Notes: generated by a model from the letters alone, not told the origin. 47,483 nt of DNA from Actinomycetes bacterium (GCA_023432005.1 JAEYVF010000056.1:1-47483); one strand, 5' to 3'; counted from the first letter of the stretch, positions 18,291 through 26,516 are shown. Numbers and translations: made by a program.

Positions 18291-18330
18291 TCATCCACAG
18301 ATGTGCATAACTTCACCGGTGTTATGCACA
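18291..18330. promoter_or_regulatory. Inverted pair of DnaA boxes plus one near-match
   Basis: TGTGCATAAC (18302-18311) and GTTATGCACA (18321-18330) form a perfect 10-bp inverted repeat with a nine-base spacer. Each contains TTATGCACA, a full match to the DnaA box TTATNCACA. TCATCCACA at 18291-18299 differs by one base. The cluster lies just upstream of the nrdA promoter and before the divergent MFS gene. The remaining parts of the 18113-18401 gap show no gene. Confidence 0.65.
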
Positions 18331-18401
18331 CTCTCCACACCCTAGGAGCGTCGTCCGACACGGGTCGCGAGGTCGGTCGTCGGCACTAGGCTCGGAGGGC
18401 C

Positions 18402-19610
18402 GTGAACGCCTATCTCGACCTGCTGCGCACCCGGGGAGTGGCCCGGATCATCGGCGCGCAGCTGCTCGCGCGATTCCCCGGCGGCATGCTCTCGCTCGGC
18501 TTCCTCATCCACATCGAGAGCATCTTCCACAGCTACGGCGCCGCCGGCCTCGTGCTCGGCGCGACCTCCGTGGGTCAGGCGATCTCGGGCCCCGTCACGA
18601 GCCGATGGATGGGGCGCTGGGGCATGCGCCCCGTGCTCATCCTCACGACGGCCGTGTGCGCCCTCGCGCTGACGACGGTGGCGCTCGCGCCGCTCCCGTT
18701 GTGGGGCTTCATGGTGGCAGGCCTCATCGCGGGGCTCAGCTACCCGCCCGTGCAGCCCGCCGTGCGCACGATCTACCCGAAGATGGTCAACTCGCGGCAG
18801 CTCACGCCGCTCTTCTCCCTCGACGCCTCGGCGCAGGAGATCATCTGGATCGCCGGACCGGTCGTGGTGACGTTCGTCGCGACGCAGGTGTCGACGGTCG
18901 CGGGCATCTTCCTCTCCGTCGTCTTCCTGGTCGGGGGCGGCGCGTGGTTCATCTCCTCCCCCGAGCTCGGCCGCGTGCGCATCCCGCGCTCGAAGCGCCG
19001 CTTCGGGGTCGTGCTCAAGCGCCCCGCGGTGCTGCTCTCGACCGTCACGGGGTTCCTGCTCGTCGGATCGTGCGCCGCGATCGAGACGGGCGTCGTCGCG
19101 ACCTTCGGCGAGGGCGGCGCGGAGGCGGGCATCGTGCTCGGCATCTGGGCGGTCGCCTCCCTCGCGGGCGGCCTCGGCTTCGGCCACGTGCCCATCGGGC
19201 CGTGGGCGCTCGCCCGCCGCATGCTCATCGTGTTCGTGGGCTCCGTGCTCGCCGTGTTCGCCTTCGAGTTCTGGTCGATCTCGGCCACGCTCGTCATCGC
19301 GGGCCTCGGCATCGCCCCGGCGCTCGCGGTGATGTTCTCGATCGTGTCGGCGACGGTGAAGTTCTCCGACACCGCCGAGGCCTATGGCTGGGTCGGCACG
19401 GGCCAGCTGATCGGCGCTGCGCTCGGCTCGGCCGTCGCGGGCTTCCTCATCGACGGCTACGGGCCCGACGGCGGGTTCGTCGCGGCGGCGGTCTTCGCCC
19501 TCGTCGGGTTCCTCGTGCCGATGGTGTTCCGTCGCGCGGCGCCCGATCTGCGCGGTCGCGACGCGAGCCCGATCCCCGACACGGAACCCGTGTCGATCTC
19601 CCCGAGCTGA
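18402..19610 (+). CDS. MFS transporter
   Basis: A 402-residue protein with about 12 hydrophobic segments and an MFS-like loop (SRWMGRWGMRP) between helices 2 and 3. It belongs to the drug/metabolite exporter-like MFS group; the substrate is unknown. GTG at 18402 is preceded closely by GGAGGG. The gene is divergent from nrdA across the NrdR/DnaA-box region, so its expression could be affected by the same sites, but there is no functional link that I can see. Confidence 0.85.
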   Translation: MNAYLDLLRTRGVARIIGAQLLARFPGGMLSLGFLIHIESIFHSYGAAGLVLGATSVGQAISGPVTSRWMGRWGMRPVLILTTAVCALALTTVALAPLPLWGFMVAGLIAGLSYPPVQPAVRTIYPKMVNSRQLTPLFSLDASAQEIIWIAGPVVVTFVATQVSTVAGIFLSVVFLVGGGAWFISSPELGRVRIPRSKRRFGVVLKRPAVLLSTVTGFLLVGSCAAIETGVVATFGEGGAEAGIVLGIWAVASLAGGLGFGHVPIGPWALARRMLIVFVGSVLAVFAFEFWSISATLVIAGLGIAPALAVMFSIVSATVKFSDTAEAYGWVGTGQLIGAALGSAVAGFLIDGYGPDGGFVAAAVFALVGFLVPMVFRRAAPDLRGRDASPIPDTEPVSISPS

Positions 19611-19616
19611 GCTGCG

Positions 19617-19640
19617 GGCGGCTCAGGCGGCGGCTCAGGC
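19617..19640. repeat. 12-bp tandem repeat over the stop of the 19635 gene
   Basis: GGCGGCTCAGGC occurs at 19617-19628 and 19629-19640, head to tail. The second copy holds the minus-strand TGA at 19637-19635 and its neighbours; the first copy repeats it in the convergent gap. Confidence 0.7.
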
Positions 19641-20693
19641 CGCGGCGAGCGCAGGTTCCTCCGGAGCGTCCGCGCCCGCGGCACGGCGCGGTCGCCGCAG
19701 CGTCCCGAGCGCCGCGAGCACGACGCCTCCCACGGTCCACCCCGCGAGCACGAGCCAGGGGAACGTCGCGTCGGCAGCCGGGAAGTAGGTGACATCGCGC
19801 AGGAGGGTCGCCGCGGCCCCCGGCGGGAACCACTGGCCGACCGCGCCCCACGGCTCGGGAAGGAACTGCACCGGCTGCGCGGCCGAGGAGATCGGGTTCG
19901 CGAAGAGCAGGAACACGATCGGGCCGAGCGCGGCGCCCGGCCGCCCCAGCACGGCGACGAACCCCACGATGGGCGCGCCGATCGCCGCGAAGGCGAGCGC
20001 GAAGGTGAGGGAGTTGAGCAGGTAGTCGCCCGGGAGCACCTGGAACCACCCCTGCAGCACGGCCGCCGTCACGAAGCCGCCCGCGAGCGCGTACACCGCG
20101 AGGGCCGCCATCCGTCGCCAGAAGCCGGCGACGGCGAGGCCGATGACGATGCCGCCCGCCATCCCGCCCAGCACGAGCGGGAACGCCGACACGGTGAGGC
20201 CCGCACCGCGCGGGTCGGCCTCGACGAGCGGGACGACGTCGGTCACGGCGACCACGACATCGGGCGCGGCGGGCGCCCCCATCGCGGCCGCCTGCGCGTC
20301 GGCGGCCTGCTGCAGCTGGGCCTCGAGCGGCGTCGCCATCGCCGTGAGCAGCTGCGCGACCGGGGCGCTGCCGGCGGACGTCACGAGCACCTCGGGCGTC
20401 TCGCCCACGACGATCGCGCCGTACACCTCGCGCGTCTCGATGAGCATCACCGCCTCGTCGCGGTCGGCGGCGGGACGGATGTCGAGGGCGCCCTCCGCGC
20501 GCGCGGCGAGGGCGTCCTCGAGCTGCTCGGCCACGGCATCCGGCGCGACGAGGGCGACGGGCAGCTGCCGCGGCTCGGATGCCGTCACCGGCCAGGAGAA
20601 GGCCGCGACGAGCACGCCGACCACGAGGGCGACGCCGAGGCCGAGGGCGACGACGCGCGCCCAGGGGGTGGGAGAGGCGGGTGCCGGGGACAT
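19635..20693 (-). CDS. YhgE/Pip-like or ABC-2-like membrane protein
   Basis: A 352-residue protein: one N-terminal transmembrane helix, an extracytoplasmic domain (about residues 40-170, rich in Ala and acidic residues), then five or six helices. This layout resembles YhgE/Pip and ABC-2 permease-like proteins of actinobacteria, which are often under TetR control. The start ATG follows GGAG. The minus-strand promoter has TATAAA (20733-20728) and the TetR operator lies immediately downstream, so repression by the divergent TetR gene is likely. Transport role and substrate are unknown. Confidence 0.75.
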   Translation of the reverse strand: MSPAPASPTPWARVVALGLGVALVVGVLVAAFSWPVTASEPRQLPVALVAPDAVAEQLEDALAARAEGALDIRPAADRDEAVMLIETREVYGAIVVGETPEVLVTSAGSAPVAQLLTAMATPLEAQLQQAADAQAAAMGAPAAPDVVVAVTDVVPLVEADPRGAGLTVSAFPLVLGGMAGGIVIGLAVAGFWRRMAALAVYALAGGFVTAAVLQGWFQVLPGDYLLNSLTFALAFAAIGAPIVGFVAVLGRPGAALGPIVFLLFANPISSAAQPVQFLPEPWGAVGQWFPPGAAATLLRDVTYFPAADATFPWLVLAGWTVGGVVLAALGTLRRPRRAAGADAPEEPALAAA

Positions 20694-20712
20694 GGTGGCT
20701 CCGATCTAGAAA

Positions 20713-20726
20713 AACGAATGCTCGTT
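20713..20726. promoter_or_regulatory. TetR operator in the divergent gap
   Basis: AACGA-ATGC-TCGTT is a 5-4-5 inverted repeat of the type bound by many TetR/AcrR regulators. It lies between TATAAA (-10 of the membrane protein, minus strand, 20733-20728) and that gene, and in the -35 zone of tetR, so one bound dimer could silence both genes. Confidence 0.75.
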
Positions 20727-20744
20727 CTTTATATCACCGCACCT

Positions 20745-20756
20745 TAGACTCCCGCT
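20745..20756 (+). promoter_or_regulatory. Leaderless -10 of tetR
   Basis: TAGACT at 20745-20750, six bases, then ATG at 20757; no ribosome binding site is present. Confidence 0.5.
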
Positions 20757-21347
20757 ATGCCCAAGGTGTCCGACGCGCACCGCGCCTCCCGGCGCGAGCA
20801 GGTGCTCGACGCGGCCCTGCGGTGCTTCTCGCAGCGCGGGTTCCAGCGCACCTCGATGGCCGACATCATCCGGGAGTCGGGCCTCTCGGCGGGCGCCATC
20901 TACCTCCAGTTCCCCGGGAAGCAGCAGATCGCCGCCGCCGTCGCCGAGCGCGTGCTCAGCCACCGGCTCGGCGACATCGCGGAGCGCATGGCGCATCCGC
21001 CCCTCCCCGCCCCGGCCGAGCTCATCCGTCTGCTCACCGACGGGTTCCGGGAGGACTCCGTCGACGCCCGCCTGCTGCTGCAGGTGTGGGGAGAGTCCGT
21101 GCACGACGACGAGATGTCGGGCTTCGTCGACGTCGTCTTCGCGCGCGTGCGCGCGGCGATCGAGGGCTACCTCGCTCAGTGGCGGCGCGAGGCGCACGGC
21201 GCCACCGCGGACGACGCCGTGGCGTGGGCGCGCCTCATGACCCCCGTCTTCATGGGCCTCGTCCAAGGCTGCGTCGTGCAGTCGACGCTCGTGCCCGCGT
21301 TCGACCGCGACGCCTACCTCGCGGGCGTCGCGACCCTGTTCGCCTGA
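20757..21347 (+). CDS. TetR/AcrR family transcriptional regulator
   Basis: A 196-residue TetR-type repressor. The N-terminal helix-turn-helix (residues about 12-58) reads EQVLDAALRCFSQRGFQRTS followed by MADIIRESGLSAGAIYLQFP, with the usual Y-x-(Y/H/Q)F end. The C-terminal ligand domain is helical and unassigned. It is divergent from the membrane protein at 19635-20693 and the AACGA/TCGTT operator lies between them, so it most likely controls that gene and itself. Confidence 0.92.
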   Translation: MPKVSDAHRASRREQVLDAALRCFSQRGFQRTSMADIIRESGLSAGAIYLQFPGKQQIAAAVAERVLSHRLGDIAERMAHPPLPAPAELIRLLTDGFREDSVDARLLLQVWGESVHDDEMSGFVDVVFARVRAAIEGYLAQWRREAHGATADDAVAWARLMTPVFMGLVQGCVVQSTLVPAFDRDAYLAGVATLFA

Positions 21348-21351
21348 GCGG

Positions 21352-22338
21352 TCACCAGCGCGCGTGGATCGCCGCGCGGAAGCGGCGGTCGTAGAGCTCG
21401 CGCACGGCGGCGCGGAAGTCGTCGCCGAGGTCGTCGACCGAGCCGGCGGCGGCGTTCGACTCCGCCTGGGCGACGTTCCGCGCGCCCGGGATGACCGTCG
21501 AGACGCCGGGCAGCTGCGACACCCATGCGAGCGCGGCCGCGGCAGGCGCGACCCCCGCATCCGCTGCGAGCCTCGAGAACTCGCGCGCCGCCTCGACGCC
21601 CTCGTCGAAGTCGACGCCCGAGAACGTCTCGCCCTGATCGAAGGCCTCGCCGTGCCGGTTGTAGCTGCGGTGGTCGTCCTCGGCGAACGTCGTCTCGTGG
21701 GTGTAACGGCCCGAGAGCAGCCCGCTCGCGAGCGGCACGCGCGCGATGATGCCCACGCCCGCCTCCCGTGCGGCCGGCAGCACCTCATCGAGCGGCTTGA
21801 GGCGGAAGGCGTTCAGGATGATCTGCACGGTCGCGACGTTTGGGCGCGCGATCGCCGTGAGCGCCTCGTCGACCGTCTCGACGCTCACGCCGTAGTTCGC
21901 CATCACGCCCTCCTCGACGAGCGTGTCGAGGGCGTCGAAGACCGCGTCGCTCGAGTAGACGGGCGTCGGCGGGCAGTGCAGCTGCACGAGGTCGAGCGTG
22001 TCGACGCCGAGGTTGCGGCGGCTGCGGTCGGTCCACGCACGGAAGTTGGCCATGACGTAGTTCTCGGGCACCTGCGGCAGACGGCGGCCCATCTTCGTCG
22101 CGACGGTGATGTCGGCATCCGGGTGGTCGCGCCGCCATGCGCCGATGATCGACTCGCTGCGCCCGTCGCCGTAGACGTCGGCGGTGTCGTAGAAGGTGAT
22201 GCCGGATGCGAGGCTCGCGTCGAGCACGGCGCGCGCGTCGCCCTCGCTCACCTCACCCCAGTCGGCGCCGAGCTGCCAGGTTCCGAGGCCGATCGCGGAG
22301 ACGTTGCGGCCCGTACGGCCGAGGGAGTTGTGACGCAT
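21352..22338 (-). CDS. Aldo/keto reductase
   Basis: A 328-residue enzyme of the longer AKR group (YajO/YccK-like). The tetrad is Asp51 and Tyr56 (FYDTADVYG), Lys82 (ATKMG) and His121 (VQLHCPP). Beyond NADPH-dependent carbonyl reduction the role is unknown. The ATG at 22338 is preceded by TAACGT seven bases upstream, so it may be read leaderless. It is convergent with tetR, four bases away, and is not closely related to the other AKR at 1841. Confidence 0.88.
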   Translation of the reverse strand: MRHNSLGRTGRNVSAIGLGTWQLGADWGEVSEGDARAVLDASLASGITFYDTADVYGDGRSESIIGAWRRDHPDADITVATKMGRRLPQVPENYVMANFRAWTDRSRRNLGVDTLDLVQLHCPPTPVYSSDAVFDALDTLVEEGVMANYGVSVETVDEALTAIARPNVATVQIILNAFRLKPLDEVLPAAREAGVGIIARVPLASGLLSGRYTHETTFAEDDHRSYNRHGEAFDQGETFSGVDFDEGVEAAREFSRLAADAGVAPAAAALAWVSQLPGVSTVIPGARNVAQAESNAAAGSVDDLGDDFRAAVRELYDRRFRAAIHARW

Positions 22339-22348
22339 GAGGACGACG

Positions 22349-23134
22349 TTACCCGTCGTCGTCGACCGCCGCGGCGACCGCGCGCGCGAGACGTTTGCCG
22401 ATGACGTGGTCCGCGCTGCGCACGCGTGTGACCGTCACGCCGCGTAGCCGCTCCGCGATGCGGATGCCCCCCGGCGAGGTGAACTCGTCGAGCGTCCCCG
22501 TGACGATCTCGACCGGCATCCGCAGTGCCGCGAGATCGCTGATGGTCGTCTGCGACTCGATCGTGTGCTCGAGCGACTTGACGAACGGCACCCAGGTGCG
22601 CTCGTTGATGTCGAGGAACTTCGGGATCTGCAGCAGGTTGCCCACGATGCCGCCGTTGCGCAGCGTGAACTCGCGGTTGTCGCGGATGTAGCGGTACGCC
22701 TTGAGGTAGAAGTCCTGCACGAGGCGGTCGCGGTCATCCGAGAGAGCCGACGGGTTGACGTAGATGGGCGGGCTCACGAGCACGAGCCGCCGCACCCGCT
22801 TCGGGTTGCGCGCCGCGTAGCGCGTGGCGATGAGGGCGCCCATCGAGTGGCCGACGAGCACGAAGGGCTCCCGGAGTCGCAGCCCGTCGATCGTGCGGGC
22901 GACGGCGTCCACGTGCTCCTTCAGCGTGTACTCGGCCTTCTCGGGGATGGGGGAGTCGCCGAAGCCGAGCAGGTCGATGCACACGCAGCGGTAGCGGTCG
23001 GCGAGGAGCGGCACGACGTAGGTCCAGGTGACCGACGACGCCGCGATGCCGTGCAGGAACACGGCCACGGGACCCTCGCCCTCGTCGCGCGCGATGTGCA
23101 GTCGCGGCGCGCGCCGGAACGGATTCCACCCCAT
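22349..23134 (-). CDS. Alpha/beta hydrolase
   Basis: A 261-residue alpha/beta-hydrolase-fold protein. The oxyanion HG motif is at residues 28-29, the nucleophile elbow GHSMG at 95-99 (Ser97), the acid Asp216 (TLDEF) and the base His243 (ADHVIG), so a full catalytic triad. The family covers esterases, lipases and ring-cleavage hydrolases; the substrate is unknown. ATG at 23134 has TAGCCT exactly six bases upstream (leaderless spacing). A basic N-terminus (WNPFRRAPRL) precedes the fold and no signal peptide is seen. Confidence 0.85.
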   Translation of the reverse strand: MGWNPFRRAPRLHIARDEGEGPVAVFLHGIAASSVTWTYVVPLLADRYRCVCIDLLGFGDSPIPEKAEYTLKEHVDAVARTIDGLRLREPFVLVGHSMGALIATRYAARNPKRVRRLVLVSPPIYVNPSALSDDRDRLVQDFYLKAYRYIRDNREFTLRNGGIVGNLLQIPKFLDINERTWVPFVKSLEHTIESQTTISDLAALRMPVEIVTGTLDEFTSPGGIRIAERLRGVTVTRVRSADHVIGKRLARAVAAAVDDDG

Positions 23135-23182
23135 GCCCCGAGGCTAGCGGGGCACGGGGTGGCGTGGAGCCGCTGCGGGGCC

Positions 23183-23380
23183 TCAGTCCTCGCGCAGCCT
23201 CTCCTTGTACTCGTTCTTCGCGTGCACGCGGTCGCGGTCCGCCTCGGCGCGCTTCACATCGGCGTCGGCCTTGACCTCGTCGACCTTGTCCGAGACGCGC
23301 TCCTTGGTGTCGTCGGCCCACTCGCCGATCTTCTTGCCCGTGGCCTCGGCCGCGTCCTTCGCGTCGTCCATGAAACCCAT
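23183..23380 (-). CDS. Small highly charged hydrophilic protein
   Basis: A 65-residue protein made of Asp, Glu, Lys and Ala, without hydrophobic core or cysteines (DDAKDAAEATGKKIGEWADD and DKVDEVKADADVKRAEADRD are the repeats of acidic and basic residues). Amphipathic helix or disordered stress-protein (LEA/CsbD-like) behaviour is plausible but I do not assign a family. GAGGAGG six bases before the ATG supports it as a real gene. A 9-bp-stem hairpin lies 26 bp upstream. Confidence 0.75.
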   Translation of the reverse strand: MGFMDDAKDAAEATGKKIGEWADDTKERVSDKVDEVKADADVKRAEADRDRVHAKNEYKERLRED

Positions 23381-23406
23381 GTCGTCCTCCTCGTGGCAGG
23401 CGTGGC

Positions 23407-23430
23407 GCGGGCGGCCGGTTCGCCGCCCGC
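23407..23430. promoter_or_regulatory. GC-rich perfect hairpin in a divergent gap
   Basis: GCGGGCGGC-CGGTTC-GCCGCCCGC is a 9-bp perfect stem with a 6-base loop, in the 203-bp gap between the small charged protein and the DUF4349 gene. Further right, ATCGTGAC occurs twice (23508-23515 and 23530-23537), 22 bp apart, upstream of the DUF4349 gene. Either could be a binding site; nothing else is seen in this gap. Confidence 0.35.
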
Positions 23431-23583
23431 ATCATCCATGCAACCGCGGATGCGCGCGCGACGGCACGGGCTTGACACGGCGGGCCCCGCGCCTCCCGCG
23501 TGATGCGATCGTGACCGGATGACGACCGAATCGTGACGAAAGTTGGGTGGTGCTCGCATCCGGCGCTCCCTAGCGTGGCGACC

Positions 23584-24480
23584 ATGAGGCACATCCCCCG
23601 CACAGCAGCCGTCCTCGCCGCGCTCGCTGCGGCCACCCTCGCCCTCAGCGGATGCTCCGCCGGACTCTCGAGCGCATCCGATCAGGCGGGCTCCGCGGGC
23701 GCACCGCTCGCGCCGCAGGCCGTCGACGGCGCCGAGCGCGACGCCGCCGACGAGGGCGCGAGCCCCGAGGACCGGGCGCTCGTCATCACCGGCACCGTGA
23801 CCGTCACCGCGGACGACCCGATCGCGGCAGCCGCGAAGGCGACCGAGATCGCGTCGTCGGTCGGCGGGCGCGTCGACGCGCGCACCGAGTACGCCCCGCG
23901 CGACGGCGACGCCGGCAGCGCGACGCTCACGCTGCGCGTCCCCGCCGACCGCGTCGAGGAGGTGCGCGAGCGCTTCGACGAGCTCGGATCGGTCGACCAG
24001 ACCGACTTCTCGACGGTCTCGGTCGGCGAGCGGCAGCGCGACCTCGAGAGCCGGATCACGACCCTCCAGGCCTCGATCGCGCGCTTCACGACGTGGCTCG
24101 CGACGGCCGAGACCACGGCCGACCTCATCTCGCTCGAGACCGCGATCTCCGACCGCCGAGCGCAGCTCGAGTCGCTCGAGGCCGAGCAGCGGGCCCTCGA
24201 GGACCAGGTCGCGATGTCGACCATCACGCTGACGCTGCGCGCCGAGGGGCTCGCCCCGCCGCCCGAGGGACCCACGACCTTCTGGGAGGGCCTCGTCGCC
24301 GGATGGGACGCCTTCGTCGGGTTCTGGGCGGGCGTCGCGGTCGGCATCGGAGTCGCGCTCCCGTGGCTCGTGCTGCTCGCGATCGGCGTCGCGGTGCTCG
24401 TCTTCTTCGCGCGGCGCGGCGCACGCGCGCCGATCGCCCCGACGCCGCCCACGGCATCCGGGGACGGCTCCGCCGCCTGA
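23584..24480 (+). CDS. DUF4349 lipoprotein with C-terminal membrane anchor
   Basis: A 298-residue exported lipoprotein. The signal peptide ends in the lipobox LSGC with Cys24. The middle (LVITGTVTVTADDPIAAAAK... and RQRDLESRITTLQASIARF) matches the DUF4349 pattern of a beta-rich domain flanked by a coiled coil, and a hydrophobic helix near residues 250-280 precedes a basic tail. It should sit on the outer face of the cytoplasmic membrane. Function is unknown. The ATG is chosen because the signal peptide begins there; TAGCGT seven bases upstream may be its -10. Confidence 0.85.
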   Translation: MRHIPRTAAVLAALAAATLALSGCSAGLSSASDQAGSAGAPLAPQAVDGAERDAADEGASPEDRALVITGTVTVTADDPIAAAAKATEIASSVGGRVDARTEYAPRDGDAGSATLTLRVPADRVEEVRERFDELGSVDQTDFSTVSVGERQRDLESRITTLQASIARFTTWLATAETTADLISLETAISDRRAQLESLEAEQRALEDQVAMSTITLTLRAEGLAPPPEGPTTFWEGLVAGWDAFVGFWAGVAVGIGVALPWLVLLAIGVAVLVFFARRGARAPIAPTPPTASGDGSAA

Positions 24481-24500
24481 TCGGCCGACACGCCGTCGGC

Positions 24501-24519
24501 ATGTGGACGCTGTTCACAT
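24501..24519. promoter_or_regulatory. 19-bp dyad operator, copy B
   Basis: ATGTGGACGCTGTTCACAT matches the inverted site at 14047-14065 at 17 of 19 positions, with both arms (ATGTGrAC / GTyCACAT) conserved and the centre varied. It overlaps the -35 (TTCACA, 24513-24518) of the MFS gene, as expected for a repressor. Confidence 0.6.
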
Positions 24520-24547
24520 GTCGGCGGTTTCCGGCTACCCTGACCCG
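24513..24547 (+). promoter_or_regulatory. Leaderless promoter of the MFS gene
   Basis: TTCACA (24513-24518), a 17-base spacer, TACCCT (24536-24541), six bases, then GTG at 24548. This geometry fixes the start codon; in-frame starts further upstream would lie inside the promoter. Confidence 0.65.
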
Positions 24548-25915
24548 GTGCGAACCTTCCTCCAGGTGCTCGTCAACACGGGCATCGCCAACGTCACGAC
24601 GAGCTACCTCTGGTTCGCGCTGACCTTCTGGGTGTACCTCGAGACCCGCTCGGTGCTGGCGACCGGCATCATCGGCGGCGCCTACATGCTGCTGCTCGCG
24701 CTCTTCTCGATGGTGTTCGGCACGATCGTCGACCGCCACCGCAAGCACCGTGTCATGGTCTTCGCGAGCGTCGTCACGCTCATCGCCTTCGGCATCGCGG
24801 GCGGGCTCTACCTGCTCTACCCGGAGTCGCAGCTCGTCGACATCGGCGGCCCCGCCTTCTGGTTCTTCACGACGATCATCCTGATCGGCGGCGTGGTCGA
24901 GAACATGCGCAACATCGCGCTCTCGACCACGGTCACCCTCCTGGTGCCCGAGGAGCGGCACGCCAACGCCAACGGCATGGTCGGCACGGTGCAGGGGCTC
25001 GCGTTCACCGTCACGAGCGTCTTCAGCGGCCTCTCGATCGGCTGGCTCGGCATGGGCTGGACGCTCGCGATCGCGCTCGTGCTCACGGCGGCCGCGCTCG
25101 TGCACCTGCTGTTCCTGCACGTGCCCGAGGACGAGCCCGTGCGCGACCCCACGCGCACCGGGATCGTCGACCTGCGCGGCAGCGTCATGGCCGTGCGCGC
25201 CGCGACGGGACTCTTCGCGCTCATCATCTTCTCGACGTTCAACAACCTCATCGGCGGCGTCTACATGGCGCTCATGGACCCGTACGGCCTCGAGCTGTTC
25301 CCCGTCGAGCTGTGGGGCGTCGTGCTCGGCGTGACCTCGACGGGCTTCATCATCGGCGGCATCGTGATCGCCAAGTTCGGGCTCGGCCGCAACCCCATCC
25401 GCACGATGCTGCTGCTCGTGATGGTCATGGGCCTCATCGGCGCACTCTTCACCATCCGCGACTGGTGGTGGCTCTACGCGGGCGGCATCTGGCTCTACAT
25501 GATGCTCATCCCGGCGGTCGAGGCCTCTGAGCAGACGGTCATCCAGAAGGTCGTGCCGTTCGCGACCCAGGGGCGCGTCTTCGGCTTCGCCGCGGCGTTC
25601 GAGTCGGCGGCGGCACCCATCACGGCGTTCCTCATCGCGCCCATCGCCGAGTTCCTCATCATCCCGTACATGGAGGGCTCCGGCGGCGAGACGTGGGGAT
25701 GGCTGCTCGGCGACGGGGCGGCGCGCGGCATCGCGCTCGTGTTCCTCGTGGCCGGCCTCGTCATGGTGCTCGCGGCCGCGCTCGCGTTCCTCACACCCGC
25801 CTATCGGCACATCTCGGGGCTCTACCTCGGGCAGCGCGAGTCGGTTCCCGCCGACGACGTCGAGCTGCCGCCCTCGAATCGCGCCGCGCTCGGCGCCGAC
25901 GGCTCAGGCGACTGA
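24548..25915 (+). CDS. MFS transporter (MFS_3/macrolide-efflux-like)
   Basis: A 455-residue transporter with about 12 hydrophobic segments and a TIVDRHRKHRVMVF loop after helix 2. It resembles the MFS exporter group that includes macrolide efflux proteins; the C-terminus (about 40 residues) is hydrophilic. The substrate is unknown. It is likely under a repressor that also controls the VOC gene at 13573, judging by the shared 19-bp dyad over its -35 site. Confidence 0.85.
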   Translation: MRTFLQVLVNTGIANVTTSYLWFALTFWVYLETRSVLATGIIGGAYMLLLALFSMVFGTIVDRHRKHRVMVFASVVTLIAFGIAGGLYLLYPESQLVDIGGPAFWFFTTIILIGGVVENMRNIALSTTVTLLVPEERHANANGMVGTVQGLAFTVTSVFSGLSIGWLGMGWTLAIALVLTAAALVHLLFLHVPEDEPVRDPTRTGIVDLRGSVMAVRAATGLFALIIFSTFNNLIGGVYMALMDPYGLELFPVELWGVVLGVTSTGFIIGGIVIAKFGLGRNPIRTMLLLVMVMGLIGALFTIRDWWWLYAGGIWLYMMLIPAVEASEQTVIQKVVPFATQGRVFGFAAAFESAAAPITAFLIAPIAEFLIIPYMEGSGGETWGWLLGDGAARGIALVFLVAGLVMVLAAALAFLTPAYRHISGLYLGQRESVPADDVELPPSNRAALGADGSGD

Positions 25916-25929
25916 CCCGCGCTCGGGCG

Positions 25930-26346
25930 TCAGCCGGCGGCGCGGATGAGGGCGAGCAGGGCCTCGCCGTACGCCTCCGTGGCATCGTCGGCCTCGAAGA
26001 CGCCGACGATCCCGTTCCGCTCGGTCGTCACTCGGTAGCGGGCGCCGGCCCCCTGCGGGATGCGGTCGAGGCAGCGGAAGGATCCCCCCAAGAGGTCGCG
26101 CAGCTGCTCCTCGCGCGGGAGCCGCAGCGCGTCGTCGAGGGCGACCGAGTCGAGCGCCCACTCCGTCGTGCCGTTGAAACCGAGCACCGATCCCGTCGGA
26201 TAGTGGTGGGCCTCGATCGTCATGTCGCTCACCGTGAAGACGTCGCCCTCGAACTCCCCGCCCTCGATCTGGAAGGCGTCGCCGGAGGCGGGGGTCCACA
26301 CGAGGCCCGCCTCGCGCAGCTCCGTGGCGAGTCGCGTCGAGATCAT
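25930..26346 (-). CDS. Conserved hypothetical protein (sometimes named CpaE-like)
   Basis: A 138-residue soluble protein starting MISTRLATELREAGLVWTP. Similar short actinobacterial proteins are, from memory, sometimes labelled pilus assembly protein CpaE, but there is no Walker motif or receiver domain here, so I do not accept that function. It contains alternating strands (FEGDVFTVSDMTIEAHHYP, NGTTEWALDSVALDDALRL) and a C-terminal helix. Start at 26346 is the best of several in-frame Met codons; 26355 is an alternative. Its role is unknown. Confidence 0.65.
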   Translation of the reverse strand: MISTRLATELREAGLVWTPASGDAFQIEGGEFEGDVFTVSDMTIEAHHYPTGSVLGFNGTTEWALDSVALDDALRLPREEQLRDLLGGSFRCLDRIPQGAGARYRVTTERNGIVGVFEADDATEAYGEALLALIRAAG

Positions 26347-26516
26347 GCACCCCATCCTGCCCGCGCGCACGATGCGCCCGCTCGCTCGCGGTACCCGTGC
26401 GGGCTGCAACACGACGTCACGGAATGCAACCGCGGGTCGCATTGGAACCCGCCGACGCACCGCGGTGACAGGATCGCAAGGCGCCGTGAGACTCGCGGCG
26501 GGAGGAGGGGCGAGGC

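Noticed and set aside
18291..18330. A replication origin
   Set aside because: Only two full DnaA boxes and one near-match, no AT-rich unwinding region, and no dnaA or dnaN nearby; regulation of nrdA is the simpler reading.
25930..26346. Pilus assembly ATPase CpaE
   Set aside because: The 138-residue protein lacks Walker and receiver motifs; the name would come only from annotation habit.
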